Positions 7,645 through 15,855 of a stretch of 27,950 bases of DNA are shown here, piece by piece. A program made the translations under genes and the position numbers. The stretch is taken from positions 1 to 27,950 of the forward strand of contig PKYZ01000596.1 of NCBI GenBank assembly GCA_003132865.1. Direction: 5' to 3'. Position 1 is the stretch's first letter. Every line of letters starts with the position of its first letter. Below the pieces are notes generated by a model. It worked only from the letters and a program-made list of their open reading frames with translations. It searched no databases and was not told the origin of the DNA. The stretch comes from Bryobacterales bacterium. GTDB taxonomy: Bacteria; Acidobacteriota; Terriglobia; Bryobacterales; Bryobacteraceae.

Positions 7645-8403
7645 ATGCCCCCGCAGCGCCCGTTGAAGACGCTGGAAAGAGTGCTTTCCAAAGCCGGACT
7701 GGGTTCGCGCACCGAAGCGCGAAGCTGGATTGGCGCGGGCCGCGTGCGCGTGAACGGCAGAGTGGTCGAAACGCCCGATCGTTGGGTGGACATCGAGCGC
7801 GACCGCGTCACGCTGGATGGACATCCCGTCCGCGGCGCCAAGAAGGTCTACCTGCTGCTCTACAAGCCCAAAGGCTACATCACGACTTATACCGATCCGC
7901 AAGGCAGGCCCACCGTTTACGATCTGGTGCGGGACCGAGGCGCGTGGGTGGTCCCGGTCGGCCGCCTGGACCTGGACACCACCGGGCTGTTGATCATGAC
8001 GAACGACACAGAGTTTGCCGAGCGCCTGACCAATCCCGAGTATAAAGTTCCGAAGATATATCAGGCGAAGTGCGCCGACCGATTGTCCGACGAGCAGATC
8101 GCGCGTCTGCGCGAAGGAGTAGAGTTGAGCGACGGCCCCACGCGCCCGGCGCTGGCGGAGCGCTTGCGCGATTCCGGCAAATACACGCACATAGTGCTCA
8201 CCATCGGCGAAGGCCGCAACCGGCAGGTGCGCCGCATGGTGGAAGCCATCGGAAGCAAGGTGATCAAGCTGGTGCGCGTGGCCATTGGTCCGGTGCGCAT
8301 CGGCGATCTGCAGATCGGGAAATGGCGGCACCTGACCGAAGGGGAAGTGCGCGCTTTGCGCTCGTGGCGGCCTGGCGCGCCGGATCGGCGGCTTTCGTCG
8401 TGA
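7645..8403 (+). CDS. rRNA pseudouridine synthase, RsuA/RluB/RluE/RluF family
   Basis: A 252-residue protein with an N-terminal S4 RNA-binding domain (about residues 8-60: RVLSKAGLGSRTEARSWI, then GRVRVNG). The catalytic domain carries VGRLDLDTTGLLIMTND (residues 105-121), where Asp109 of GRLD is the catalytic Asp. IGEGRNRQVRRM further on is the other family signature. It converts specific uridines of ribosomal RNA to pseudouridine. Length and the S4 domain fit RluB (23S rRNA) best, but RluE, RluF or RsuA cannot be excluded from sequence alone. It lacks the long basic tail of the enterobacterial RluB. The promoter must lie in or next to the 28 bp shared with the divergent amidohydrolase gene, where TTTAATATAGC gives an AT-rich -10-like stretch. 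Confidence 0.9.
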   Translation: MPPQRPLKTLERVLSKAGLGSRTEARSWIGAGRVRVNGRVVETPDRWVDIERDRVTLDGHPVRGAKKVYLLLYKPKGYITTYTDPQGRPTVYDLVRDRGAWVVPVGRLDLDTTGLLIMTNDTEFAERLTNPEYKVPKIYQAKCADRLSDEQIARLREGVELSDGPTRPALAERLRDSGKYTHIVLTIGEGRNRQVRRMVEAIGSKVIKLVRVAIGPVRIGDLQIGKWRHLTEGEVRALRSWRPGAPDRRLSS

Positions 8404-8587
8404 AGGTTCGCGCTTGGCTAACGCTCAATCCGACCTGCGGAATAGCTTCACGTTCAGCGGTGGCTACGGCCGCGATATCGGTCCGAAGACAGAAGACAGA
8501 AGACAGAAGTCGGAAGTCGGAAGTCGGAAGACACTTGCCCGGCTTCTGGCTTCCTCGACTTCCGATTCCTGCGGCCCCGTTAGTCCG
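8404..8587. other. intergenic region between pseudouridine synthase and Asp-box genes
   Basis: This 184-bp stretch separates two convergent genes and holds no complete gene. One plus-strand frame near 8414-8480 reads SDLRNSFTFSGGYGRDIG, which resembles the start of an outer-membrane beta-barrel after its signal peptide. It has no convincing start and runs straight into tandem repeats, so it may be a gene remnant or chance. The rest is the heptamer array and a partly complementary segment after it. Confidence 0.4.
8487..8528 (+). repeat. heptanucleotide tandem repeats, AGACAGA x3 then AGTCGGA x3
   Basis: Three exact copies of AGACAGA (8487-8507) run directly into three exact copies of AGTCGGA (8508-8528), 42 bp in all; a further AGACA follows. 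The two units differ at two of seven positions. Around 8552-8569 lies CTCGACTTCCGATTCC, nearly the reverse complement of the second array, so the transcript could fold back on itself. The array lies between convergent genes and outside any coding frame. Confidence 0.9.
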
Positions 8588-11500
8588 TTACTCGTGAGAC
8601 TTGCGCCAGTCTTCCTCCGAAATCATCGCGATGGGCGCGAGCTTCTTCGCCTGCAATCCCCGGTTAAGATCCGGTAATTGCCGACCCGTAAGATCGGTGA
8701 ACTCGTGGATGACATCCTCGAGTTCGTGGCCCAACACGTCGCCGCGCGCGGCCTGCGAATCGGTTGGCCGGCCTTCGTAGGAGTTCACGTCGCCGTATAA
8801 TTCGGCGAGGAACTCGCGCAAGCGCTCTTCGCCCGTGATCATGCCACCTTCCTTCGTGGCGACAATCTTGGAGCGGATTTTATCGGCGGATTCCGACAGC
8901 GCCACCAGCTTGGCCCGTAACGGGTCTGCTTCGGGCAGTTTGGCGGCGCTCTTTTGGGCGCTGTCGCGCACCCCGACGATGGCATCCACCGCCCAGGTCA
9001 TGTGATTCAGCAAGCCGCCCAGCTTGGTGACCAGCTCGAACTGCGCCTTGCGATCCTCGATCGTGAACTTGGCGCGCGGGTCCAGCACGACGTTGACCTC
9101 AGCGTTGTAGACCTTGTCGCCCTTGGTCATCTTCACCGTGTACACGCCCGGCAGGATGCGCGGCCCGATTGCAGCGCCAAAAGCTCCGGTGGCCGCCGCC
9201 GGGACTTGGGGCGGCTTCATGTGCATGGACCAAACCGACCGGTTAATGCCCCTATGGCCGCTGGTGGGCAGCGTGTCCACCAGCTTCCCCTGCCGATCGA
9301 AAACCTCGATCTTCATGTCGCCATAGATGTGACGGCTTCTCTGGTAATAGGGGATCGCAGCGTCGGTCGGACGGTTGGGGCCGACGAATGTCGCATCGCC
9401 CTCGGACCAGCCGCCGCCCGTCTCCATCCACTGCACGGCGGGCGGAATCGGAAGAAACGCGGCGTATTCAGACATCAGGTCCGGCGTGAGGGCGCGCAGC
9501 GGGGAGATGTTATCGAGGATCCAAATGCCCCGGCCATGCGTCGCCAGAATCAGGTCCGACGTGCGCGGATGAATGAAAATGTCGCGCACCGCCACGGCGG
9601 GGAAGTTGGATCCCTTATACTGCGCCCAGCGCTGGCCGCTATCGACGCTGACCCACAACCCGAATTCGGTTCCCACGAACAGCAGGTTCGGATTGACGGT
9701 GTCTTCCTTGATGACGTGCGCGTAGCCGCGGATGCCGCTCTCTTGCACGGGCAACGCCGTCCAGCTTTGGCCGTAGTCGGTGGTCTTGAACAGGTACGGC
9801 TTCATGTCGCCGTACATGTGGCGGTCGAAGGTGGCGTAAGCGGTGCCCTCAGCAAAGCGGCTGGCTTCCACCCAGGACACCCAGGGCGCTTTCCCGACCC
9901 CCTGCACATTGGCGGCGACATTGGTCCAGTGCTGGCCGCCATCGCGCGTGATCTGGACGTTGCCGTCATCGGTCCCCGCCCAGATAAGGTGGCCGTTCTT
10001 GGGCGACTCCGAAATCGAATACACGGTAGTGTGCATCTCGGCCACGGAGTTGTCCACGGTCACGCCGCCGGATTCCTCCTGCTTCTGCTTCTCCGGATCG
10101 TTGGTGGTGAGGTCGGGCGAGATACGCTCCCAGGACTGGCCTTGGTCGCGCGAGCGAAACACGAATTGCGCACCAATATAGATGGTGCCTTTTTCGTTGG
10201 GGCTGAGTTGCAGCGGCGTGTTCCAGTTGAAGCGCAGTTTCTTCTCGCCATACCGCGCGTAGGGCTTGATGGGGCGCGTTTCGTGCGTAACGCGGTTGAC
10301 CCGCTCAACTTCCCCGCCCTGCGTTTCGACGTAGATATAAGCCGCGTCGGTGGGGTCTTCCCACATCCAGAAGCCATCGCCCCCGCACATATTCTCCCAG
10401 CGTGCATTGCTCACGCCGCCGGGATAGGACGAATCGCCCACCCAGCAACTGTTGTCCTGCAAGCCGCCGTATACGCGATACGGCTCGGCGTTGTCCGCGC
10501 TCACGTGGTAAAACTGCGAGACTGGCAGGTTCATCAGATGCTCCCAGCGCGTGCCGCCATCCTGGCTGCGCCACAGGCCGCCGTCGTCGCCGGTGAACAT
10601 CATATTTGGATTTCCGGGATCGATCCAGACGTCGTGAAAGTCGCCGTGCGCATTGGCGACGGCACTGAAACTGCGCCCGCCGTTCACACTCAGCAACAAC
10701 GGTCCATCGACCTTGAACACTTTGTTTTCGTCCTTGGGGTCGACAATCAGATTGGCGAAGTAGAACGGGCGCCACACCTGGTATTGGCTGGCATCCAGGC
10801 GCGTCCAGTTTTGGCCGCCGTCGGCGGAGCGGTAGAGCGCGCTGTTCTTGGACTCGATGGTGGCGTAGACTACCTGCGGCTTGGAGGGAGCCACGGCCAG
10901 CGCGATGCGGCCATAAGGCTTCTCGGGCAGGCCTTTGGCATTCGCGGCGGTCAGTTCGGTCCAGTGCTCGCCGCCATCGGTGGACTTGAACAGGCCGCTC
11001 CCGGGGTCGCCCGAGCGGAAGGTCCATGCCTGCCGGCGGAAATCCCACATGGATGCGTAGATGGTCTTGGGATCCTGCGCGGCCATTGACAGCATGCCGC
11101 ATCCGGTCGAACCATTCGCGCCGGCGAGCATTTTCCGCCACGTCTGGCCGCCGTCGCTGGTCTTGTAAACGCCGCGTTCGTCGTTATCATCCCACAGGTG
11201 GCCGGTGGCGCAGGCGTATACGATGTTGCCGTCCTTGGGATCGATCAGAATCTTGGCGATGTGTTCGGAATCCTTGAGGCCGGCGTTCTTCCAGTTCTCG
11301 CCGCCGTCGACGGATTTGTAGACGCCGTCGCCGACGGAGACGCTGTTGCGCAGCCAGCTTTCGCCGGTGCCCACCCATACGATTTTCGGGTTGGAGGGAT
11401 CGCTGGAGACCGCGCCGATGGACTGCACGTCGGGGAGATCGAACACGGACTTGAAAGTGGTTCCGCCGTTGATCGACTTCCAGACGCCGCCGCTGGCGGA

Positions 11501-11695
11501 GGCGGCGAAGACGGTGAGCCGTCCGCTATCGTTGACGGCGGTGATGGCGGCGATACGGCCGCTCATTTCCGCCGAGCCAATGTTGCGCGCGGGCAGGCCG
11601 GATATGGTGCCCGAATCGTACCGAACGGGTGCTTGCGCCAGCAACGCTGGGGCCAGCAGCAATGGCAGGTAGCACACTCGCGAATGAACACTCAT
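8588..11695 (-). CDS. secreted Asp-box (BNR/sortilin-type) beta-propeller protein
   Basis: A 1035-residue protein with a signal peptide (residues 1-20, YLPLLLAPALLAQA). At least eleven Asp-box motifs of the SxDGGxxW type are visible, among them SVDGGENW, TSDGGQTW, STDGGEHW, SADGGQNW, SQDGGTRW, TRDGGQHW and SVDSGQRW. They predict one or two beta-propellers over roughly residues 30-730. The last 300 residues form a separate region with a FIHPRTSDLILATHGRGIW transition and a helical tail. Proteins of this layout are often annotated as glycosyl hydrolases or VPS10/sortilin-like. No glycosidase active site is evident, so enzymatic activity should not be assumed. It starts 2 bp after the stop of the LolA-like gene (TGA, CC, ATG), so the two are translated together and probably act together at the envelope. 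Confidence 0.85.
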   Translation of the reverse strand: MSVHSRVCYLPLLLAPALLAQAPVRYDSGTISGLPARNIGSAEMSGRIAAITAVNDSGRLTVFAASASGGVWKSINGGTTFKSVFDLPDVQSIGAVSSDPSNPKIVWVGTGESWLRNSVSVGDGVYKSVDGGENWKNAGLKDSEHIAKILIDPKDGNIVYACATGHLWDDNDERGVYKTSDGGQTWRKMLAGANGSTGCGMLSMAAQDPKTIYASMWDFRRQAWTFRSGDPGSGLFKSTDGGEHWTELTAANAKGLPEKPYGRIALAVAPSKPQVVYATIESKNSALYRSADGGQNWTRLDASQYQVWRPFYFANLIVDPKDENKVFKVDGPLLLSVNGGRSFSAVANAHGDFHDVWIDPGNPNMMFTGDDGGLWRSQDGGTRWEHLMNLPVSQFYHVSADNAEPYRVYGGLQDNSCWVGDSSYPGGVSNARWENMCGGDGFWMWEDPTDAAYIYVETQGGEVERVNRVTHETRPIKPYARYGEKKLRFNWNTPLQLSPNEKGTIYIGAQFVFRSRDQGQSWERISPDLTTNDPEKQKQEESGGVTVDNSVAEMHTTVYSISESPKNGHLIWAGTDDGNVQITRDGGQHWTNVAANVQGVGKAPWVSWVEASRFAEGTAYATFDRHMYGDMKPYLFKTTDYGQSWTALPVQESGIRGYAHVIKEDTVNPNLLFVGTEFGLWVSVDSGQRWAQYKGSNFPAVAVRDIFIHPRTSDLILATHGRGIWILDNISPLRALTPDLMSEYAAFLPIPPAVQWMETGGGWSEGDATFVGPNRPTDAAIPYYQRSRHIYGDMKIEVFDRQGKLVDTLPTSGHRGINRSVWSMHMKPPQVPAAATGAFGAAIGPRILPGVYTVKMTKGDKVYNAEVNVVLDPRAKFTIEDRKAQFELVTKLGGLLNHMTWAVDAIVGVRDSAQKSAAKLPEADPLRAKLVALSESADKIRSKIVATKEGGMITGEERLREFLAELYGDVNSYEGRPTDSQAARGDVLGHELEDVIHEFTDLTGRQLPDLNRGLQAKKLAPIAMISEEDWRKSHE

Positions 11696-11697
11696 GG

Positions 11698-12501
11698 TCA
11701 GAACTCCCTCTCGGATGCCGCTTGCTGGCGCATCGGCGGTTTTGGATTGCCGGGCTTCGCCTGCCCGGACGAAGCGGATGGGGCCGCCGGCATCTTGAAT
11801 TCTGCGGGATCGATGGGGATATTGGCTTCGATCTTGTCAATGGTAATCTTGCTGGTTTCACCCGGGTTGCGCGGACTGCCTTGTTCCATCGCGAACGGGA
11901 AGTAGACGCCGTTGACCAGCTTGTAGGATCCCATTTCGGAGAACGATTCCCGCACCGAGCCGTGGATGAATTGCGTCTGCTCGGTGCGTATCTCGAGGAA
12001 CGTCTCGGGATCCAGGTAATAGTAGACGATGTCGCCGTTCTTGAGCGTGAGCTTCAGGCGGTAAGCGTCGTCGCCGTCCACGGTGTCGTGGCCCAGGTAC
12101 TCGATGGTATTGCCCTTTTCTTTGTAATCCACCAGATGGCCGTAGAAATCGGCTTCGTCCTGCAAGCCACGCAGGTCGTCTTCCCCGAGCATCTCCGGAT
12201 CCTTGCGGCCGCCGAACGGCATGATGCGCCAGCCGATCGTGCCGTCGTACGCCGACATCCCGGTCATGCCCATTATGGTGAACGTCTGCCGGACCAGATC
12301 GGGCGCCATGCTATCGAGGCCGACCTGCACCGAGAAGCTGCCCTGCTGCATTTTGCCGGTCATCCGCAGCGAGTGCAGTGCCTTGAGCTTTTCAATGCCG
12401 CCGTGGGCTGTCAAGTTCTTGTTCACCAGTTCATCGGCGGTCTGCGCCGAGAGCAGCGCGGCGAAGGCCAGTCCGGCCGTAACTCTTGTAACGTAACCCA
12501 T
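11698..12501 (-). CDS. LolA-like secreted (outer-membrane lipoprotein-sorting-type) protein
   Basis: A 267-residue protein starting MGYVTRVTAGLAFAALLSAQ, a signal peptide of about 20 residues. The mature start, ELVNKNLTAHGGIEKLKAL, is typical of a large family annotated as outer-membrane lipoprotein-sorting proteins with a LolA/LolB-like fold. Further signatures are YYYLDPETFLEIRTEQ, GSYKLVNGVYFPFAME and IEANIPIDPAEFKMP. Such proteins probably bind lipid or lipoprotein in the periplasm; the ligand is unknown. The frame is open far upstream (to 12894), but the 12501 ATG has AAGGAG 8 bases upstream. The C-terminal tail (PSASSGQAKPGNPKPP) is low complexity and encoded by overlapping palindromes. 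It is translationally linked to the Asp-box gene. Confidence 0.8.
   Translation of the reverse strand: MGYVTRVTAGLAFAALLSAQTADELVNKNLTAHGGIEKLKALHSLRMTGKMQQGSFSVQVGLDSMAPDLVRQTFTIMGMTGMSAYDGTIGWRIMPFGGRKDPEMLGEDDLRGLQDEADFYGHLVDYKEKGNTIEYLGHDTVDGDDAYRLKLTLKNGDIVYYYLDPETFLEIRTEQTQFIHGSVRESFSEMGSYKLVNGVYFPFAMEQGSPRNPGETSKITIDKIEANIPIDPAEFKMPAAPSASSGQAKPGNPKPPMRQQAASEREF
11750..11778. repeat. overlapping short palindromes inside the LolA-like gene
   Basis: Two mutually exclusive hairpins overlap here. One is CCGGGC/GCCCGG with a 7-base loop (11750-11768). The other is GCTTCG/CGAAGC with a 10-base loop, beginning at about 11754. They encode the SSGQAKP stretch of the protein tail. The pattern looks like a small palindromic repeat that inserted in frame. 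Whether it recurs elsewhere in the genome cannot be judged from this window. Confidence 0.5.
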
Positions 12502-12534
12502 CCAATTTGCTCCTTGTGGTGCGAAGAATATCGT

Positions 12535-12550
12535 AACAGGCAAACCTGTT
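12535..12550. promoter_or_regulatory. perfect palindrome upstream of the LolA-like gene
   Basis: AACAGG, CAAA, CCTGTT forms a perfect 6-bp inverted repeat whose near edge is 34 bp upstream of the LolA-like start codon. In the coding direction it is followed by a GATATT that could be part of a -10 box. The 194 bp between this gene and the stop of the upstream hydrolase gene hold no other gene. An operator is the simplest reading. The regulator is unknown. Confidence 0.4.
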
Positions 12551-12695
12551 CGCAAGCGTGGCGCGCCCGAAAAGGCACGTGGAGCCTGAGCGTCACCCGC
12601 AACCCTTGTCCCACGTTCGGCGTCGACACCACCGAGTGCGAAATCCGCGTCAACCCACCTTGCCAGGATACGGAATTCAGACGCAAGCGGCGACC

Positions 12696-14579
12696 TCACC
12701 CCCAGGTCCGCAGCCCGATGATCCCCCAACTCGCCAGGTAGATCGTAATCGCCGTGCAGGCGGCGGCCACCAACAATGAATGTATCCACACGCCGCGGCG
12801 GACCGCCCAATGCCGCGCGCGCCATGCCTGAATCAGGGCCATGAGCGACGTCAGGGCGAACAGAATGGTGAGCACGCAGATGGATACCGACCATGCGGAG
12901 ACATTGCCTAACCGGTCAATGGAGCCGTCGCCTGCCAGCGCAAAGATGCCAAAGGTCGCGAGGAGCAGCAGGATCGCAATCAGCGGGAGCGCGCGCACGC
13001 TGAGACAGAGCCGGCCGCCAGGCAACGGGCGCAGGCGGCGCAACAGCAGCGCCGGTATCCAATACACGGCGTACAGCACCGACGTCGCGAGCAGCAGAAC
13101 CGCCAGCGCCGCGCCGCCGATCTCCGACCAGGCTTCCCATGCCGGAACGATCGCAAACATCGGACCATTAGTCTGGATGAAGCGCCCATCGCGCGTGTCC
13201 GAGATGAGGGCCAAAGTCGGCACCGGCTGTTTCACGTCGCGCCACAGACGGTCCGTCACGGCGACAAAAGTCCGCGGCGATCCCTGCAGCGGCGCCAGCA
13301 CCAGATTCTGCCCTTGTAACGATAGCCGCGCCAGCCCCATGATGCGATCCATGAAATATGTCATCTGCACGCGCGGGTTGGCGGGCTCGGCCCAGCCGGT
13401 GTATTGCGCGGCCAGCGCGCGCTGGACGGCCGCTGGTGTGGGCATGCGCGGCGAAGCGAGATCGCGCGTCAGGAATGCCGTCACAAGCTTGTGAATGCGG
13501 CCAAACGCCGCGCCATTCGTGGCGTTGATCATGTACGCGTAACCGATGCCCGCTTCGGGAATGTAGGCCATCTCGGTGAGCCCGCCATCGATGCCGCCGT
13601 TGTGTCCGTGCCAAACGAAGCCCCGGTCGTCGACGGTCGCGTAGTTACTGAGTCCGTACCCGAATCGCAGTCCATCGCGCGCGGCGAGCGTGCTCCCGGG
13701 ATGCTCCATGCGGTCGATGGACTCCGGCTTGACAATCGGTGTCCCATCGAGGGCGCCGCGGTTCAGGTAGAAGCGAACATAGTTGGCCATGTCCCGCGGC
13801 GATGCGTTGATGGCGCCCGACGGCCGCACCGTGATGTGCCTGTACAGGACCGTGTGCACTCCGTCGGCCGCGTACAGTGTGGTGAGATGCTGCTGCACCG
13901 CGGGCGTGTAGAAATAGCTGGCGGTCAGCATGTGGATCGGCCCGAAGAGATTCTCCTGGACGTAGTCCTCGAACCGCTTGCCCGTAAGCTTCTCGACGAT
14001 GTATGCCGCGACGGGCGGGCCCGCGTTGCAATAAGCCATGCGGGTGCCCGGACGCCACCGCGAAGTGCGCGAATCGGGATGATACGCCAGGCCTTCACCC
14101 AGCGTCAGGGGCTTCGGATCGTTGCTGGCGTATTCGGCCAGGTGCAGGTCGTCCCAGCCGGTGGTGTGCTCGAGCAGGTGGACGATGCGGATGGGGTCGG
14201 TGGATTCCCATAGGTTCTGAAACGCGATATCCGGCGCATATTTGCGTACCGGATCGCTCAGTTGCAGACGGCCTTGTTCCTGCAGCTTAAGAATGGACAA
14301 GGTTGCAAACGCCTTCGAGACGGAGCCGATGCGGAATAGGGTATCGGCGTCGGCTGGGCGGCCGTCGCCAACGTCGGCCTTACCTACGCCGTCCGCCAGC
14401 ATGATCTGGTCGCGCGTGACGATGGCGATTCCCGCGCCCGGCGTCTTTGTCTCGGTGAGAATCTGGGCGATGGCCGCCTTTAGTTCGTCCAGAGTTCGCG
14501 GTGCGGGTTCCTTCTTCTCCGCGGCCGACAGCACGGCCGCTGCCGCAGCGATCGCGACCGACAGGCAACGTGAGATCAT
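12696..14579 (-). CDS. serine hydrolase, beta-lactamase (class C)-like, with C-terminal membrane domain
   Basis: A 627-residue protein with a signal peptide (residues 1-20) and a class C beta-lactamase/penicillin-binding-type domain at about 30-370. The catalytic motifs are SVSK (Ser86, Lys89), YCN (Tyr183, Asn185) and the third-box equivalent HNG (His326, Gly328). After a beta-rich linker (about 385-475) come four hydrophobic helices at 488-511, 528-549, 562-585 and 599-622, anchoring the protein with its active site outside the cytoplasm. Proteins of this family are D-aminopeptidases, esterases or cell-wall peptidases as often as beta-lactamases, so resistance should not be inferred. The gene begins 9 bp after the transporter stop, suggesting one transcript. 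Confidence 0.87.
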   Translation of the reverse strand: MISRCLSVAIAAAAAVLSAAEKKEPAPRTLDELKAAIAQILTETKTPGAGIAIVTRDQIMLADGVGKADVGDGRPADADTLFRIGSVSKAFATLSILKLQEQGRLQLSDPVRKYAPDIAFQNLWESTDPIRIVHLLEHTTGWDDLHLAEYASNDPKPLTLGEGLAYHPDSRTSRWRPGTRMAYCNAGPPVAAYIVEKLTGKRFEDYVQENLFGPIHMLTASYFYTPAVQQHLTTLYAADGVHTVLYRHITVRPSGAINASPRDMANYVRFYLNRGALDGTPIVKPESIDRMEHPGSTLAARDGLRFGYGLSNYATVDDRGFVWHGHNGGIDGGLTEMAYIPEAGIGYAYMINATNGAAFGRIHKLVTAFLTRDLASPRMPTPAAVQRALAAQYTGWAEPANPRVQMTYFMDRIMGLARLSLQGQNLVLAPLQGSPRTFVAVTDRLWRDVKQPVPTLALISDTRDGRFIQTNGPMFAIVPAWEAWSEIGGAALAVLLLATSVLYAVYWIPALLLRRLRPLPGGRLCLSVRALPLIAILLLLATFGIFALAGDGSIDRLGNVSAWSVSICVLTILFALTSLMALIQAWRARHWAVRRGVWIHSLLVAAACTAITIYLASWGIIGLRTWG

Positions 14580-14588
14580 TGGTCCATC

Positions 14589-15788
14589 CTATAGCAACAC
14601 CACCCCTATGGCCAGCGTGACCAGGGTCACCGGAATGCCCAGCTTCGCGTACTCCCAAAATGAAATGTTGGCTTCCCGCCGCGCGCGCTCGATCACAATC
14701 AGATTTGCCACCGAGCCCAGCACCGTCAGATTGCCGGCCAGCGTGGAGGACATGGCCAGCACCAGCCAGGCGTGACGCGGATCGGGAAGATGCGCGACCA
14801 CGGGCTTGAAAACCAGCACCGCGGGCACATTACTAACGATGTTAGACAGCACAGCGGCCCAGGCGCTGAGCACCGCGGTGCGCTCCAGCCGGAAGCGCGC
14901 GGCGACCGCCAGCAGGTCCGCCGAGAGCGCCGTCCGTTCCACTCCGGCGACCACGATAAACAGGCCGATGAACATCACCAGCAGCGGCCAATCGATTTCG
15001 CGATAGATGGCCTCCGGGCCGACACGCCGCGTAATCAGCAGAAGCGCGCCGGCGGCCAGCGCCACTTCGGCCACCGGCCAGCCCGCGAAGAAGAACGCAA
15101 TCATGGCAGCCGAAACCAGCAGCGATTTCCAGAGCAGTGCGCGATCCACCGTCACAGGGCGATGCTCGATGGCCATGGCGATCTGCTGGCGGAACTCGCG
15201 GCGGTAGACGAAGGACAGCAGCGCGATCAGCGCCGCGAGGCCGGCCGCGGCGATGGGCGCGAGCGCCGCCGCAAATGCGCGATAGCCGATGCCGGAGAAG
15301 CTCCCGATCATCATGTTCTGGGGATTGCCGGTGATGGTGGCCACGCTTCCGATGTTCGCCGCCATGGCTACCGCCAGCAGGTAGGGAACCGGATTGCGGC
15401 GCAGCCGGCGCGTGATCTCGAGCACCAGCGGTGTGAGCACTAGGCACATGGTGTCATTTACAAAGAACGCCGAGAAGAAGCCGGAGACGAACACAATCGC
15501 GGCCAGCAGCACGATGGGGCGATGCGCATGCTCCACCACCCACGCGCTCACCAGGGTGAAGAAGCCCGACACCCGCAGGTTGGCGACCACGATCATCATG
15601 CCGAACAAAAGGACGATGGTGTTGTAATCGATGGCGGCGTAGGCCTGCGGGATGGAGAGCGAGTTCGTGGCGATCATCAGGGTCGCGCCGATGATCGCGG
15701 CGCCGGTGCGGTCCACGCGGAAGCCCGGTAGACGGCCGATGGCCAGCACCAGGTAGGTCAGCAGAAAGATGATGACGGCGGTCAGCAA
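14589..15788 (-). CDS. anion permease of the ArsB/NhaD/SLC13 superfamily
   Basis: A 399-residue polytopic protein with about ten to eleven hydrophobic helices. Family landmarks are NDTMCLVLTPLVLEI (first half) and the matching SNIVSNVPAVLVFKP plus SSTLAGNLTVLGSVANLIV in the second half. These are the two re-entrant, substrate-binding repeats of the ion transporter superfamily. GNPQNMMIGS is also typical. The substrate may be a dicarboxylate, arsenite or Na+/H+ exchange; sequence alone does not decide. The start is TTG at 15788, without a clear ribosome site, so an inner start is possible. It probably heads a transcript with the serine hydrolase gene and is transcribed divergently from the VWFA-related gene. 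Confidence 0.85.
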   Translation of the reverse strand: MLTAVIIFLLTYLVLAIGRLPGFRVDRTGAAIIGATLMIATNSLSIPQAYAAIDYNTIVLLFGMMIVVANLRVSGFFTLVSAWVVEHAHRPIVLLAAIVFVSGFFSAFFVNDTMCLVLTPLVLEITRRLRRNPVPYLLAVAMAANIGSVATITGNPQNMMIGSFSGIGYRAFAAALAPIAAAGLAALIALLSFVYRREFRQQIAMAIEHRPVTVDRALLWKSLLVSAAMIAFFFAGWPVAEVALAAGALLLITRRVGPEAIYREIDWPLLVMFIGLFIVVAGVERTALSADLLAVAARFRLERTAVLSAWAAVLSNIVSNVPAVLVFKPVVAHLPDPRHAWLVLAMSSTLAGNLTVLGSVANLIVIERARREANISFWEYAKLGIPVTLVTLAIGVVLL

Positions 15789-15801
15789 GGCTCTGAGCTA
15801 T

Positions 15802-15817
15802 CTTAGCAGCGGCTAAG
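15802..15817. promoter_or_regulatory. inverted repeat in a divergent promoter region
   Basis: CTTAGC, AGCG, GCTAAG is a perfect 6-bp inverted repeat in the 67 bp between the divergent permease and VWFA-related genes. It lies 14 bp upstream of the permease start. Its place suits an operator acting on one or both genes. No regulator is known. Confidence 0.35.
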
Positions 15818-15855
15818 CGGTGGCTCGGCGGGGGTAGAATGAATGAGGCAGAGCC

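Noticed and set aside
8487..8528. CRISPR array
   Set aside because: The repeats are 7 bp, directly adjacent and without spacers; this is a simple tandem repeat.
8954..11089. 711-codon plus-strand frame opposite the Asp-box gene
   Set aside because: The product is Val/His/Arg/Asp-rich without domains, while the minus strand has a signal peptide and eleven Asp-boxes. It is an antisense shadow.
11629..12741. 370-codon plus-strand frame across the LolA-like gene
   Set aside because: It lies antisense to a well-supported gene with its own ribosome site and signal peptide, and no family features are visible.
12502..12894. Upstream extension of the LolA-like protein by 131 residues
   Set aside because: The extension runs into the serine hydrolase gene, is Arg/Gly-rich and would bury the signal peptide. 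The inner ATG at 12501 has a proper AAGGAG.
12696..14579. Beta-lactam resistance gene
   Set aside because: SVSK, YCN and HNG motifs show only the wider serine hydrolase family. The C-terminal membrane domain and genomic context do not suggest a resistance enzyme.
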